Part shown: positions 52,031 through 61,206 of the stretch, piece by piece
How positions within the stretch are numbered: position 1 is the first letter of the stretch
Layout of the letters: each line of letters starts with the position of its first letter
Source of the DNA: Parvibaculum sp046297875
GTDB taxonomy: Bacteria > Pseudomonadota > Alphaproteobacteria > Parvibaculales > Parvibaculaceae
Assembly: GCF_046297875.1 (NCBI RefSeq)
Contig: NZ_JBKBHD010000001.1
Coordinates: forward strand, 186,001 to 250,000
Reading direction: 5' to 3'
Length of the DNA stretch: 64,000 nucleotides
Notes under the pieces: generated by a model
What the model was told of the DNA's origin: nothing
The model's input: the letters and a program-made list of their open reading frames with translations, nothing else
The model's database searches: none
Program-made: the position numbers and the translations under genes

Positions 52031-54988
52031 TCAGCGCTTCCAGTAATGGGCGATAAAGTCCAGTGCCTCCGAGGCGCGCATGGGCTGGCCGAAATAATAT
52101 CCCTGCCCATAGTCGCAGCCCATCGCTGCGAGATCGGCTGCCTGACTCTCGCTTTCCGTTCCTTCCGCGACCACTTCCATGCCAAGATCGTGGGCGAGCG
52201 TCACCATGGAGCGGATGATGAGCGGCGTTTCGCGGTCGGCCGACATGCCGGCGACGAAGGAGCGATCCACTTTCAGCGTGTCGAAGGGGAAGCGTTGCAG
52301 ATAAGACAGGCTTGAATAGCCAGTGCCGAAATCATCGAGCGAGAGACCGGCGCCGAGGTCCTTGAGGCGTTTTAGCATGGTGGCTGCAAATTCCGGGTTC
52401 TCCATGACGAGCGATTCCGTCACTTCGAGCTTCAGCGATCCGCGCTCAATGTCGATGCGGTTGAGCACGCGCTTCACATCCTCGATGAGATCGTGGCGGA
52501 GCAACTGCCGGCTCGACACATTGACGCTCGCAAAAAGCGGCTGATCCATTGGAAACAGCTTTTGCCAGGTCGCCAGTTCTTCGCTTGCGGCACGCAATGC
52601 GAAACGGCCGATATCGGTGATGACACCGATCTCCTCGGCAAGCGGCACGAAACTGTCCGGCGTCAGCAGACCAAGTCTTGGATGGTTCCAGCGGATCAGT
52701 GCCTCGAAGCCGCGCACCGCACCATCGGTGAGCGACATGATGGGCTGGTAATAAACCTCCAGCTCTTTTCGCTCGATCGCCATTCGCAGATCGGTTTCGA
52801 GCGAGAGATGATCGTCCGCCTCCTTGCGCATGCCCGGCTCGAAGAGCTCGATCCGCGCCTTGCCGGAACGTTTCGCGCGATACATAGCGATTTCAGCTTC
52901 GGTAAGCAGCTCTTCGGGATGTTCATGCGCATCCTCGCAGACCGCTACGCCGACCGAACTGGTCGGATAGACATCGTGACCCGCAACCTCGATCGGCTGA
53001 CGCAGAAATTCGCTCGCCTGCTCGGCAAAGGCGAGCGCGTCCTCGCGCTCCGTGCGTGTCGTCAGCAGCACGGCAAAGGCATCGCCGTCGATCCGCGCCA
53101 CCGTGTCGTCGATCGTCACGAGCGATTCAAGCCTGCGCGCAATCGCGATCAGAAGCGCGTCGCCGCCCGAGTGGCCCAGGCTGTCGTTCACGGTCTTGAA
53201 GCGGTCGAGATCGATCAGCAGCAACGCGGCGCGCGGGCGCTCAAGAAACCCCCGGCGGCGGATCGCGCGTGCCATACGATCCATGAAGAGCGCGCGGTTC
53301 GGAAGGCCGGTCAGACTGTCATGTACACTGTCATGCATCAGCCGTTCTTCGGCGAGCTTCTGTGCAGAGACGTCGCGTACCGTGCCGATGCAGCGCGTTG
53401 CAAATTTCTCCGGTCCGGCAACGCAGCTTGCCGTCAACGCCACCCAGCGAAAGACGCCATCTGAGTGACGCATGCGAAACTCAAGCGAGAAGGAGACATT
53501 GCCGCGTTCGATATAGGCATTGAGCGCATTGCGATAGGTTTCGCGGTCGGCCGGGTGCATATGCTCCCGCCACGATACTTCGTTCCCTTCCAGCGTCCCC
53601 GCATCGAGACCCAGCATCGCCTCGACGGAGGGCGACACATAGAGCTTGTCGTTTGCAATATCCCAATCCCAGACGCCCATGCGGGCGCCGGTCAGCGCGA
53701 AGGCGTGGCGCTGCTCGCTGCGAAGTGTGCCGATATCGGCGCGGCGGCGTCCGCCCTGCGCGTGATAGGCGGCCGCAAAGGCAAAGAGCGTCAGCGCGGT
53801 GGTAAACACGCCGGCGTTGAACGCAGTCGCAACGAATGTGGGCATCCAGCCCGCCGCGTGAAGCGCCGACAGGAAGCCCGCCAGCGAGAAGAGCGCCGCG
53901 CCGGGGATGAGCAGTTGTGCCGGGCGAATACCACGCAGCGCCGCCATGACGACAAGCGGCGCACCGGCAACAAGCGCAACAGCAAGGAAAAGCCGCACAT
54001 AAAGCGCCGCGGCGGAGACCGAAAGGAAGGCCAGCGGAATGGCGGCGAGAACGGCATAGGAAAGAAGGCGCGCGGCCTGCGACAGACGCACCGAATGGCG
54101 CTCGCTTTCGAGGAAGAAACGCTCCAGCGAGAAGACGGTGGACGCGAACAACGACAGAACGGCGGTCCGTGTGACGAGATCCCACCAGGGCGACATCGAG
54201 AAGATGGCGGCGAAATAGCCAAATTCCGCTAGCAGCACGAGGAAGCCCGCGCCAAGCAGCGCCGCCGTGGCGCGTGCGGCGGCAACGCGGGTGAGTATGC
54301 CAAGCGCCGTCATGTAGATCGCGAAGGCGGCGATCACGGCAAGCATGCCGCCTTCGACGAGCGCGAGGCGCTGCGTGTAGCCGGTCCATGCCTCTTCGTG
54401 CCAGAGATAGAGACCCGGCTCGCCCGCGCGGTCCGCATGTAGCGCGATCGTCATGCTGTTTTGCGGGTCGCCGTAAAGACCATAGACCGCAAAGCCTGAG
54501 CGTTCGCGATCTGGCAGCGGCATCGGGTCCTCGCCGCCCGCCGTCATCGCCTTGTCGAAGCTCCTGTATGGCCTCGGCCAGAAAAAACCGGCAAGCCCTT
54601 CGCCGCGCCTGTCTGCGACGAGAAAACGGATCACCGGATCTTCAGCGCGATTGCGCAGCGCAAAGACATGCCAGACGCCCGTGCCCGTGCCTTCGCCATC
54701 CTCGAGAATGATAGTGCCGTCGTCGAGCGCGCCTTCTTCCATGTCGCCTGCATCGGCTGCATCTTCGCTGCCGATGGCCGCTTCGCCATTGACCGGCGGT
54801 TCGATGGTGAGGCGCCGTCCATCGGCCTCGTAGCTTTCGGCGAAGGGTGAAATGTCGATGACGGGATGCGGGTCGTCCATGGCGATGGCATCGAGCGCGA
54901 GCGCCGTGCCGCTGCCGAGCCCGACCGTCAGCAGCAAAGCTGCAAGCGCGCCTTTCATGCGCGCCGCTCTCTGGCCCCCTTGCCGCAT
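52031..54988 (-). CDS. Membrane PAS-GGDEF-EAL protein, probable c-di-GMP phosphodiesterase
   Basis: A 985-aa sensor protein: signal peptide (about 11-32), an extracytoplasmic domain of the 7TMR-DISM type (about 35-215), seven or so membrane helices (about 220-420), a PAS domain (about 440-560), GGDEF (about 565-725) and EAL (about 735-980). The EAL motif is intact (FEALIRW, then MENPEFA, DDFGTGYSSLSYL). The GGDEF motif is degraded to DGDAF in VARIDGDAFAVLL, so cyclase activity is doubtful. Start ATG at 54988 or 54958 is uncertain. The GNAT gene ends 26 bases upstream. Confidence 0.9.
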   Translation of the reverse strand: MRQGGQRAARMKGALAALLLTVGLGSGTALALDAIAMDDPHPVIDISPFAESYEADGRRLTIEPPVNGEAAIGSEDAADAGDMEEGALDDGTIILEDGEGTGTGVWHVFALRNRAEDPVIRFLVADRRGEGLAGFFWPRPYRSFDKAMTAGGEDPMPLPDRERSGFAVYGLYGDPQNSMTIALHADRAGEPGLYLWHEEAWTGYTQRLALVEGGMLAVIAAFAIYMTALGILTRVAAARATAALLGAGFLVLLAEFGYFAAIFSMSPWWDLVTRTAVLSLFASTVFSLERFFLESERHSVRLSQAARLLSYAVLAAIPLAFLSVSAAALYVRLFLAVALVAGAPLVVMAALRGIRPAQLLIPGAALFSLAGFLSALHAAGWMPTFVATAFNAGVFTTALTLFAFAAAYHAQGGRRRADIGTLRSEQRHAFALTGARMGVWDWDIANDKLYVSPSVEAMLGLDAGTLEGNEVSWREHMHPADRETYRNALNAYIERGNVSFSLEFRMRHSDGVFRWVALTASCVAGPEKFATRCIGTVRDVSAQKLAEERLMHDSVHDSLTGLPNRALFMDRMARAIRRRGFLERPRAALLLIDLDRFKTVNDSLGHSGGDALLIAIARRLESLVTIDDTVARIDGDAFAVLLTTRTEREDALAFAEQASEFLRQPIEVAGHDVYPTSSVGVAVCEDAHEHPEELLTEAEIAMYRAKRSGKARIELFEPGMRKEADDHLSLETDLRMAIERKELEVYYQPIMSLTDGAVRGFEALIRWNHPRLGLLTPDSFVPLAEEIGVITDIGRFALRAASEELATWQKLFPMDQPLFASVNVSSRQLLRHDLIEDVKRVLNRIDIERGSLKLEVTESLVMENPEFAATMLKRLKDLGAGLSLDDFGTGYSSLSYLQRFPFDTLKVDRSFVAGMSADRETPLIIRSMVTLAHDLGMEVVAEGTESESQAADLAAMGCDYGQGYYFGQPMRASEALDFIAHYWKR

Positions 54989-55013
54989 CCCCTCAGAACT
55001 CCTCTTCAACTTG

Positions 55014-55601
55014 TCAGCGCCGCGGATCGTCGCGCAAGATTGCGTAGACGACATGATCGCGCCAGGCGCCGTTGATCCGGAGATAGCCCCGTGCAATCCC
55101 CTCTTCCGTGAATCCGCATTTGCGCAACACGGCTCGGGATCGATCATTCTCCGGCAGACAGGCCGCCTGAAGCCTGTGCAGTTTCAACTCCTCGAACACA
55201 AAGGGAATGAGCGCCCTCACCGCCGCAGTGACATAGCCGCGGCCGGCATGGCTCTCACCCGCCCAATAGCCCAGTGTGCAGCTTTGCTGCACACCTCTTT
55301 GCACGCCCGAAAGCGTGCACCCACCCAGCAAAACATCATCTTCCTCACGAAAGATGAAGAAGGGGTGCGCGTGGTCTTGGCGGATTTCGCGCTGATAGCG
55401 GCGCAGACGGCGGCGGAAGGACGGTTTCGTCAGGTCGTCAGGAGTCCAGGTCGGCTCCCAGGGTGTCAGGAAGTCCCGGCTGCTCTCCCGCAGCGCCGCC
55501 CATTGCGCGAAGTCGCCAATCTGCGGATTTCGCAGATAGACCCCGTGACCGAGGATTACCGGCGCTACATCGGGCTTCGATATCGAGCGGAGAAATGCCA
55601 T
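55014..55601 (-). CDS. GNAT acetyltransferase, RimJ-like
   Basis: A 195-aa acetyltransferase. YLRNPQIGDFAQWAALRESSRDFLTPWEPTW opens as in the RimJ/RimL group, and the acetyl-CoA motif is YWAGESHAGRGYVTAAVRAL, with LHRLQAACLPENDRSRAVLRKCGF after it (conserved core ENDRSRAVLRKCGF). Such enzymes acetylate ribosomal protein N-termini or other targets; the target is not shown. It lies between the M16 peptidase gene and the GGDEF-EAL gene, all on the minus strand. Confidence 0.88.
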   Translation of the reverse strand: MAFLRSISKPDVAPVILGHGVYLRNPQIGDFAQWAALRESSRDFLTPWEPTWTPDDLTKPSFRRRLRRYQREIRQDHAHPFFIFREEDDVLLGGCTLSGVQRGVQQSCTLGYWAGESHAGRGYVTAAVRALIPFVFEELKLHRLQAACLPENDRSRAVLRKCGFTEEGIARGYLRINGAWRDHVVYAILRDDPRR

Positions 55602-55676
55602 GAACCGGAGCGCCTCGCCTGCGCGGGGGGCGCCATCAGGACTGCCCCCTCCCCTGAAATCGCGGCCGCCGCGACT

Positions 55677-56951
55677 CTAATGTGCGAATCTTGCCGCGAT
55701 ACGGTCGTAGGATTCAAGTCCGCCATCCCGGCCATGAAGCGGGCCGATGGCGGAAAGGGCAAGTCCGGGGCCCTTCAACAGGCGGCCGGCATAGCGGCGG
55801 ACAGCTGCGGCGTCGACGGCGTCGACCTTCTCGATCAGTTCCTCGATCGGCAGGACGCGGCCATGGATCATGTATTGCCGCGCGATCTGCTCCGAGCGCG
55901 AGGAGGAGCTTTCAAGCCCCATCATCAGCCCGGCCTTGATCTGTGCGCGGGCGCGGGCAACTTCTTCCTCTGTCGTATCATGGCCGAGGCGGCCAAGCTC
56001 GCCCGAGAGAACCGGCATCAGTTCGGCCACATCGTCAGGCGAGGTGCCGGCATAGATGCCGAAGACGCCGGTATCGGCGAAGGACCAGGAAAAGGCAAAG
56101 ACGGAATAGCAAAGGCCCCGCTTCTCGCGAACTTCCTGAAAGAGGCGGGACGACATGCCCCCACCCAGCACGCCGGAGAAGACCTGCGCAGTGTAATAGT
56201 CCGGGTCGCCATAGGTCGGGCCTTCGAAGGCGAGAGCGAGATGCACCTGTTCGAGATCGCGCCCCTTGCGCCGTTCGCCGGCGCGGAAGATCGCCGTCTC
56301 GGCGCCATTCGTCTTGCGGTTCGGCAGCGCGCCGAAGCGTTCGCTTGCGAGCTTCACCATTTCCTCATGGCCGACCCCGCCTGCGGCAGCGAGCACCATG
56401 CCGGGCGCGAGATAGCGCTGACCCATATAGCCCTGCAGCTCGTCGCGGCTGAAGCCCGACACCGTGTCCACCGTGCCGAGGATCGAGCGGCCAAGCGGCT
56501 GGTCCTGATAGGCCGCTTCCAGCAGATCGTCGAACACCACATCGTCCGGCGTGTCATGCGCCTGCCCGATTTCGGAAATGATGACGCCGCGCTCGCGCTC
56601 GACCTCTTCCGGATCGAAGACGGAGTTCTGCAGGATGTCGGCAAGAATATCGACCGCAAGCCCCGTATCCTGCTTCAGCACACGGGCGTAGTAGGCGGTC
56701 GCTTCATGGGTCGTATGCGCATTCAGGTGCCCGCCCACAGTCTCGATTTCCTCGGCGATGGCGAGCGCCGAGCGGCGCTCCGTACCCTTGAAAGCCATGT
56801 GTTCGAGCATGTGCGACACGCCATGCTCATGTGCGGTTTCGTGGCGCGCGCCGGTGTTCACCCAGACGCCCACTGAAGCGGTCTGCAGATGGGACATGCT
56901 GTCGGTCACGACAGTGAGGCCGTTATCGAGGCGGGTCACTTCAACGGACAT
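55677..56951 (-). CDS. M16 zinc peptidase (processing peptidase-like)
   Basis: A 424-aa peptidase. The inverted zinc motif is His47-Met-Leu-Glu50-His51 (GVSHMLEHMAFKGT), and a later Glu in VERERGVIISEI is the third ligand region. It resembles the mitochondrial processing peptidase beta subunit and the alphaproteobacterial M16 family thought to be its ancestor. The ATG at 56951 has AAGGAG seven bases upstream. thrC ends just upstream. Confidence 0.95.
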   Translation of the reverse strand: MSVEVTRLDNGLTVVTDSMSHLQTASVGVWVNTGARHETAHEHGVSHMLEHMAFKGTERRSALAIAEEIETVGGHLNAHTTHEATAYYARVLKQDTGLAVDILADILQNSVFDPEEVERERGVIISEIGQAHDTPDDVVFDDLLEAAYQDQPLGRSILGTVDTVSGFSRDELQGYMGQRYLAPGMVLAAAGGVGHEEMVKLASERFGALPNRKTNGAETAIFRAGERRKGRDLEQVHLALAFEGPTYGDPDYYTAQVFSGVLGGGMSSRLFQEVREKRGLCYSVFAFSWSFADTGVFGIYAGTSPDDVAELMPVLSGELGRLGHDTTEEEVARARAQIKAGLMMGLESSSSRSEQIARQYMIHGRVLPIEELIEKVDAVDAAAVRRYAGRLLKGPGLALSAIGPLHGRDGGLESYDRIAARFAH

Positions 56952-56999
56952 GGGCACACTCCTTCATTTACGCGCACTTCTTAGAAACGGACGGCGAAC

Positions 57000-58406
57000 T
57001 CAGGCGGCGACGGACCGCGCGCGTTCGCGGATAAAGGCTTCGACGGCGCCAAGGTCGTTCGGCAGGGCGACAAGCCGCTCCTTGCGCGCGAACAGATCGT
57101 GCATGGCGGGCGGTAGATCGGGATGGATGCCCGTCGCCGCCTTCACCGCATCCGGGAACTTCGCCGGATGCGCTGTCGCCAGCGTCACCATCGGCACGGT
57201 CACATCGCCGCGCAGCCTTGCCGCAGCGGCAAGGCCGACCGCCGAATGAGGATCGACGAGCTCGCCCGTCTCATCGCGCATCCTCGCAATCATCGCCGCC
57301 GTCTCCTTCTCGTCGACGCGCGCGGCGCCGAACTGGGCGCGGATGGCGCCGAGGCGGACAGCGTCGATTTCAAAGCCGCCGGACTGGCCGAGGCTCTGCA
57401 TGAGCCGCGTCACCGCCGCGCCGTCACGCCCATAGGCATCGAACAGCAGCCGCTCGAAATTGGACGAGACCTGAATATCCATGCTCGGGCTGATGGTGGG
57501 GATAACTTTTCCCACCTCGTAGCGGCCAGTCTCGATGGTGCGGGCGAGAATGTCGTTCACATTGGTCGCAACGATGAGCTTCGCGACCGGGAGCCCCATG
57601 CGCGCCGCAGCGTAGCCTGCGAAAATGTCGCCGAAATTTCCCGTCGGCACGGAGAAGGCCACGGGCCGCGCGGGCGCGCCGAGCGCCACGGCGCTTGTAA
57701 AGAAATAGACGATCTGGGCCATGACACGGCCCCAGTTGATCGAGTTGACGCCGGCCAGGCTCACCTCGTCGCGGAAGGCATGGTCGTTGAACATTGCCTT
57801 CACCAGCGCCTGGCAATCGTCGAACGAGCCTTCGATGGCGATGTTGTGGACATTGGCGTCCAGCACCGTCGTCATCTGGCGGCGCTGCACTTCGGAGACA
57901 CGGCCCTTCGGGTGCAGGATGAAAATGTCGGTCGTGTCGCGGCCGCGAAACGCCTCGATCGCGGCCGAACCCGTATCGCCAGAGGTCGCGCCGACGACCG
58001 TGATGCGGCGGCCGCGCTTGGCCAGCACATGGTCGAAGAGGCGCGCAAGAATATGCATCGCCACGTCCTTGAAGGCGAGCGTCGGCCCGTGGAAGAGTTC
58101 GAGCAGCCAGTCATTCGCGCCCGTTTGCCGCAGCGGCACAATCGTGCGGTGGCGGAACGTCGCGTAAGCGGCGGCGATCATCTCATGGAGGTCGGCCTCG
58201 GCGATGCTTGCGCCGATATACGGCTGCATGACGCGGAACGCCGTCTCCTCGTAGGAGAGGCCCGCCAGCGCCCGGATCTTGCGGTCGCTCATCTGCGGCC
58301 ATTCCGCCGGCACATAGAGGCCGCCATCGCGGGCGAGGCCCGTGAGCAATGCGTCCTCGAATTCAAGCTCCGGGGCCACGCCCCGCGTGCTGACGTATTT
58401 CACCAT
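57000..58406 (-). CDS. thrC: Threonine synthase
   Basis: A 468-aa PLP enzyme that makes threonine from O-phosphohomoserine. Start MVKYVSTRGVAPELEFEDALL, PLP Lys in GPTLAFKDVAM, and SGDTGSAAIEAFRG plus FSVPTGNFGDIFAGYAA are typical. I chose the ATG at 58406 because GGAG lies 8 bases upstream and the conserved start follows. It is 48 bases upstream of the M16 gene, so the two may be co-transcribed, as in several alphaproteobacteria. Confidence 0.96.
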   Translation of the reverse strand: MVKYVSTRGVAPELEFEDALLTGLARDGGLYVPAEWPQMSDRKIRALAGLSYEETAFRVMQPYIGASIAEADLHEMIAAAYATFRHRTIVPLRQTGANDWLLELFHGPTLAFKDVAMHILARLFDHVLAKRGRRITVVGATSGDTGSAAIEAFRGRDTTDIFILHPKGRVSEVQRRQMTTVLDANVHNIAIEGSFDDCQALVKAMFNDHAFRDEVSLAGVNSINWGRVMAQIVYFFTSAVALGAPARPVAFSVPTGNFGDIFAGYAAARMGLPVAKLIVATNVNDILARTIETGRYEVGKVIPTISPSMDIQVSSNFERLLFDAYGRDGAAVTRLMQSLGQSGGFEIDAVRLGAIRAQFGAARVDEKETAAMIARMRDETGELVDPHSAVGLAAAARLRGDVTVPMVTLATAHPAKFPDAVKAATGIHPDLPPAMHDLFARKERLVALPNDLGAVEAFIRERARSVAA

Positions 58407-58523
58407 AATCTCCAGGATGGCCTGCCGCCGGAAGAGACCGGGGCCGAACGGGCGTAACCTAGCCGGGGCCGCTGAGGCTTGCAAACCCCTTCGGCACTAC
58501 GCGGATAAGTCCAACATTTTCAA

Positions 58524-60035
58524 TTATTTACCGAGGTATCGGGCCTCGATATGGCGGCGGAAGGCGGCAGTGCCGAGGGGCTGGCCGGTGGCCTCCTCGA
58601 TGATGCCATCGGGCGTCAGGCGGGAGCCCTGACCGTGCACCTTTTCACGCACGAAGCGCGTCAGCGGCGCGAAATCGCCTTCGCCGAGCGCCTCTTCAAG
58701 CGCGGGTTCCACATCTTTCGCCGCAGCGAAGAGCTGCGCGGCGGCGAGCGCGCCGAGCGTATAGGTCGGGAAGTAGCCGAAGGAACCGGACGGCCAGTGA
58801 ATATCCTGCATGCAGCCCTGCGCATCGTCCGCCGGACGGATGCCGAGCAGCTTCTCCATGCCCTCATTCCACGCGGCGGGCAGGTCCGCCGCGCCGAGAT
58901 CGCCCGAGATCATCGCGCGCTCGAGCCGGTAGCGCAGCATCACATGCAGCGGATAGGTCACCTCGTCCGCCTGCACGCGAATGAGGCTCGGCCGCACGCG
59001 GCGATAGTGTCGGAGAATATTGTCCGGCGCCCAGGCCGGGCCCTCGCCGCCGAAGGCCGCCTTCAGGCGCGGCGCAAGAAAGGCTATGAAGGCTTCTGTG
59101 CGCGCCGCCTGCATTTCGTAAAGCAGCGACTGGCTTTCATGGATCGTCATGCCGCGCGCCCGGCCGACGGGCTGGCCCCGCCAGTCGCGCGGCAGACCGC
59201 GCTCATAGAGGGAATGGCCGGTCTCGTGGATCACCGCCATCAGGCTTTCGGTGAAGTCGCGCTCGTCATAGCGCGTGGTGATGCGGCTATCGTCCGGCAC
59301 GCCGCCGGTAAAGGGATGATGGCTCACATCGAGGCGGCCATGAGCGAAGTCGAAGCCCATCCGGTCCATGATGTCGCGGCCAATCTTCTCCTGCAGCGAG
59401 ATAGGGAACGGGCCTTCGGGCACAAGCGCCGGTTCGCCCTTTGCCTGATGCGCCATCACCTCCTGCAGCAGGCCAGGAAGGAAGCCCTCAAGCTCCGCAA
59501 ACAGCCGGTCGATATCGGCGGCGCGGCGGCCGGGGTCGTAGCTGTCGAGCAGCGCATCATAGGGATCGAGACCCAGAGCATCGGCCTTGGCGGCCGCCTG
59601 TTCGCACGTCAGCGCGAGGAGCTTGTCGAGTGCCGGTGCAAGGCCCTCATAGTCGTTTGCCGCCCGCGCTTTCCGCCAGATCATCTCGGTCTGCGACTTC
59701 TGGCGCGACAGCCGCGTCACGAGATCGGCCGGCGTCGCTGTCGCATGGGCGTGGATGCGTTGCATCTCGCGAAGGTTCGCGCGGTCCCATTCGGCGAGCC
59801 CGTCGCCGGCTTCCGCTGCGCCCGAAAGAAGCTCGCCGGTTTCGGGCGCGGTCAGCGTTTCATGTGCGATCAGCGAGAGCACCGCCTGCTGTTCGGCGCG
59901 CGCTTCCGCACCGCCTTCCGGCATCATGGTGGCGCGATCCCAATGAAGCACGGCCTGCGCGCCGCCAAGGGCGGACAGTCTGGCGAACCGGTCTTTCAGC
60001 GCCTCATAGGCGGCGGTTGAATTGCGCGACGTCAT
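58524..60035 (-). CDS. M32 family carboxypeptidase (Taq type)
   Basis: A 503-aa metallocarboxypeptidase. The HExxH motif is in MAVIHETGHSLYERG, followed by IHESQSLLYEMQAAR with the third ligand, and VQADEVTYPLHVMLRYRLE. LGGAQAVLHWDRATMMPEGG near the start is also typical. It releases C-terminal residues from peptides in the cytosol. The ATG at 60035 overlaps the SURF1 stop (ATGA). It converges on nothing and ends 117 bases before thrC. Confidence 0.93.
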   Translation of the reverse strand: MTSRNSTAAYEALKDRFARLSALGGAQAVLHWDRATMMPEGGAEARAEQQAVLSLIAHETLTAPETGELLSGAAEAGDGLAEWDRANLREMQRIHAHATATPADLVTRLSRQKSQTEMIWRKARAANDYEGLAPALDKLLALTCEQAAAKADALGLDPYDALLDSYDPGRRAADIDRLFAELEGFLPGLLQEVMAHQAKGEPALVPEGPFPISLQEKIGRDIMDRMGFDFAHGRLDVSHHPFTGGVPDDSRITTRYDERDFTESLMAVIHETGHSLYERGLPRDWRGQPVGRARGMTIHESQSLLYEMQAARTEAFIAFLAPRLKAAFGGEGPAWAPDNILRHYRRVRPSLIRVQADEVTYPLHVMLRYRLERAMISGDLGAADLPAAWNEGMEKLLGIRPADDAQGCMQDIHWPSGSFGYFPTYTLGALAAAQLFAAAKDVEPALEEALGEGDFAPLTRFVREKVHGQGSRLTPDGIIEEATGQPLGTAAFRRHIEARYLGK

Positions 60036-60760
60036 GACGGTCTGCCGATGCGCCCGTTGGCGCGGTGATAAAGCACATAGATCACGATGAGCACGAGGGC
60101 GAGACCGCCCCATGTCAGCGCATAGTCGAGATGATTGTTCGGGATGTCGATGCGTGTGCGCCCGGCCTTCGGCCATTCGCCGGGGAAGGCGCCAGCCTCA
60201 GCTTCGACGATAAAGGGCGCGATACGCGCCTCGCCAAGCCCCGACCCCATGATCGCCGGATCGCGCACCATCCAGACATTCTTTTCCGGGTCGTCCACGC
60301 CGTCGAACATGCCGCGCTCGGATGGCGCGCGGATGATGCCGGTGAAGTTCAGTTCGCCTTCCGGTACGCCACCGCGCAAAGCCGCCTCTTTCAGGGCAAC
60401 GGGTACGAAGCCGCGATCGACCAGGACAAGTGCGCCATCGGCAAGTTCGAGCGGCGAGATCACGGCATAGCCGGGCGCGCCCCTTTCACCTTGCGTGAAA
60501 TAGTGGAACTCGACGGAGAGAAACCGGCCCTCGACAACAACGCGCGTATATTCCTCTTCCCGCGCGTCGTAATCCGCCCAGTCTGCGCTCGCGGGCAGTG
60601 GCACCGCTTCCGCGTCCATGCGCGCGGCGATCTTTGCCAGCAAGCCCTCTTTCCATTCGAGGCGCTCCACCTGCCACAACGACAGGCCGATCAGCACCGG
60701 CAAGGCCAGAATCGTGAAAAGCGTCGGCCAGAAAAGCGGACGGAAGAAGCGGTTGTTCAT
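60032..60760 (-). CDS. SURF1 family cytochrome oxidase assembly protein
   Basis: A 242-aa inner-membrane protein with a helix at each end (about residues 9-28, FWPTLFTILALPVLIGLSLW, and about 212-232) and the family blocks WQVERLEWKE, GRFLSVEFHYF, GYAVISPLEL and VLVDRGFVP. SURF1 helps insert heme a into oxidase subunit I. I chose the ATG at 60760. It overlaps DUF983 at the start and the carboxypeptidase gene at the end. Confidence 0.92.
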   Translation of the reverse strand: MNNRFFRPLFWPTLFTILALPVLIGLSLWQVERLEWKEGLLAKIAARMDAEAVPLPASADWADYDAREEEYTRVVVEGRFLSVEFHYFTQGERGAPGYAVISPLELADGALVLVDRGFVPVALKEAALRGGVPEGELNFTGIIRAPSERGMFDGVDDPEKNVWMVRDPAIMGSGLGEARIAPFIVEAEAGAFPGEWPKAGRTRIDIPNNHLDYALTWGGLALVLIVIYVLYHRANGRIGRPS

Positions 60761-61134
60761 GGCTCGAGTTTGCCCTCCGCTGCCTTGTGCCGGTATTGCT
60801 GCGCGACAAGCCAGCCCTTGAGCGGGCGGATGAGGCCGATGGTCAGCGCAAGCGTCAGCGGAATCCAGAGCAGCGCGTGAACCCAGTAGGGCGGCGACCA
60901 GGTGAACTCCACCCAGAGCACGAGGCCGACGATGACAAAGCCCGCGATCATCATAATGAACACGGCCGGGCCATCGCCTGAATCGGCAAAGCTGTAATCG
61001 AGACCGCAGTTCCCGCATTTCGGCGCGAGGTCGATGAAGCTCCCGAACAGCTTTCCTTCGCCGCAGCGCGGGCAGCAGCCGCGAAGTCCTACTTCGAGCG
61101 AAGACGGCATGGGCCGCACTTGCGTCATCTGCAT
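60757..61134 (-). CDS. DUF983 family membrane protein
   Basis: A 125-aa protein with two CxxC pairs (CCPRCGEGKLF and CGNCGLDY), then two membrane helices (about residues 57-78 and 84-103). DUF983 proteins are often encoded with cytochrome oxidase genes and are thought to help assembly; the exact role is not known to me. It starts near the ctaE terminator-like hairpin and overlaps SURF1 by four bases. Confidence 0.88.
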   Translation of the reverse strand: MQMTQVRPMPSSLEVGLRGCCPRCGEGKLFGSFIDLAPKCGNCGLDYSFADSGDGPAVFIMMIAGFVIVGLVLWVEFTWSPPYWVHALLWIPLTLALTIGLIRPLKGWLVAQQYRHKAAEGKLEP

Positions 61135-61150
61135 GCTCCTGAAATCACAA

Positions 61151-61177
61151 GGGCGGACCGCTTGCAGCGGCCCGCCC
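61151..61177 (-). terminator. Hairpin between ctaE and the DUF983 gene
   Basis: GGGCGG and CCGCCC form an outer stem with an inner CGCT/AGCG stem. On the minus strand only TTGTG follows, a weak T run. It lies 30 bases after the ctaE stop and may lower read-through into DUF983 or protect the ctaE mRNA end. Confidence 0.5.
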
Positions 61178-61206
61178 CATATTGCGTCTTTTGCAGACGG
61201 CTGTCC

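Noticed and set aside
54852..56876. A 674-codon open frame on the plus strand opposite the GNAT and M16 genes
   Set aside because: It covers several genes on the other strand that have clear motifs; the translation is His- and Arg-rich without domains.
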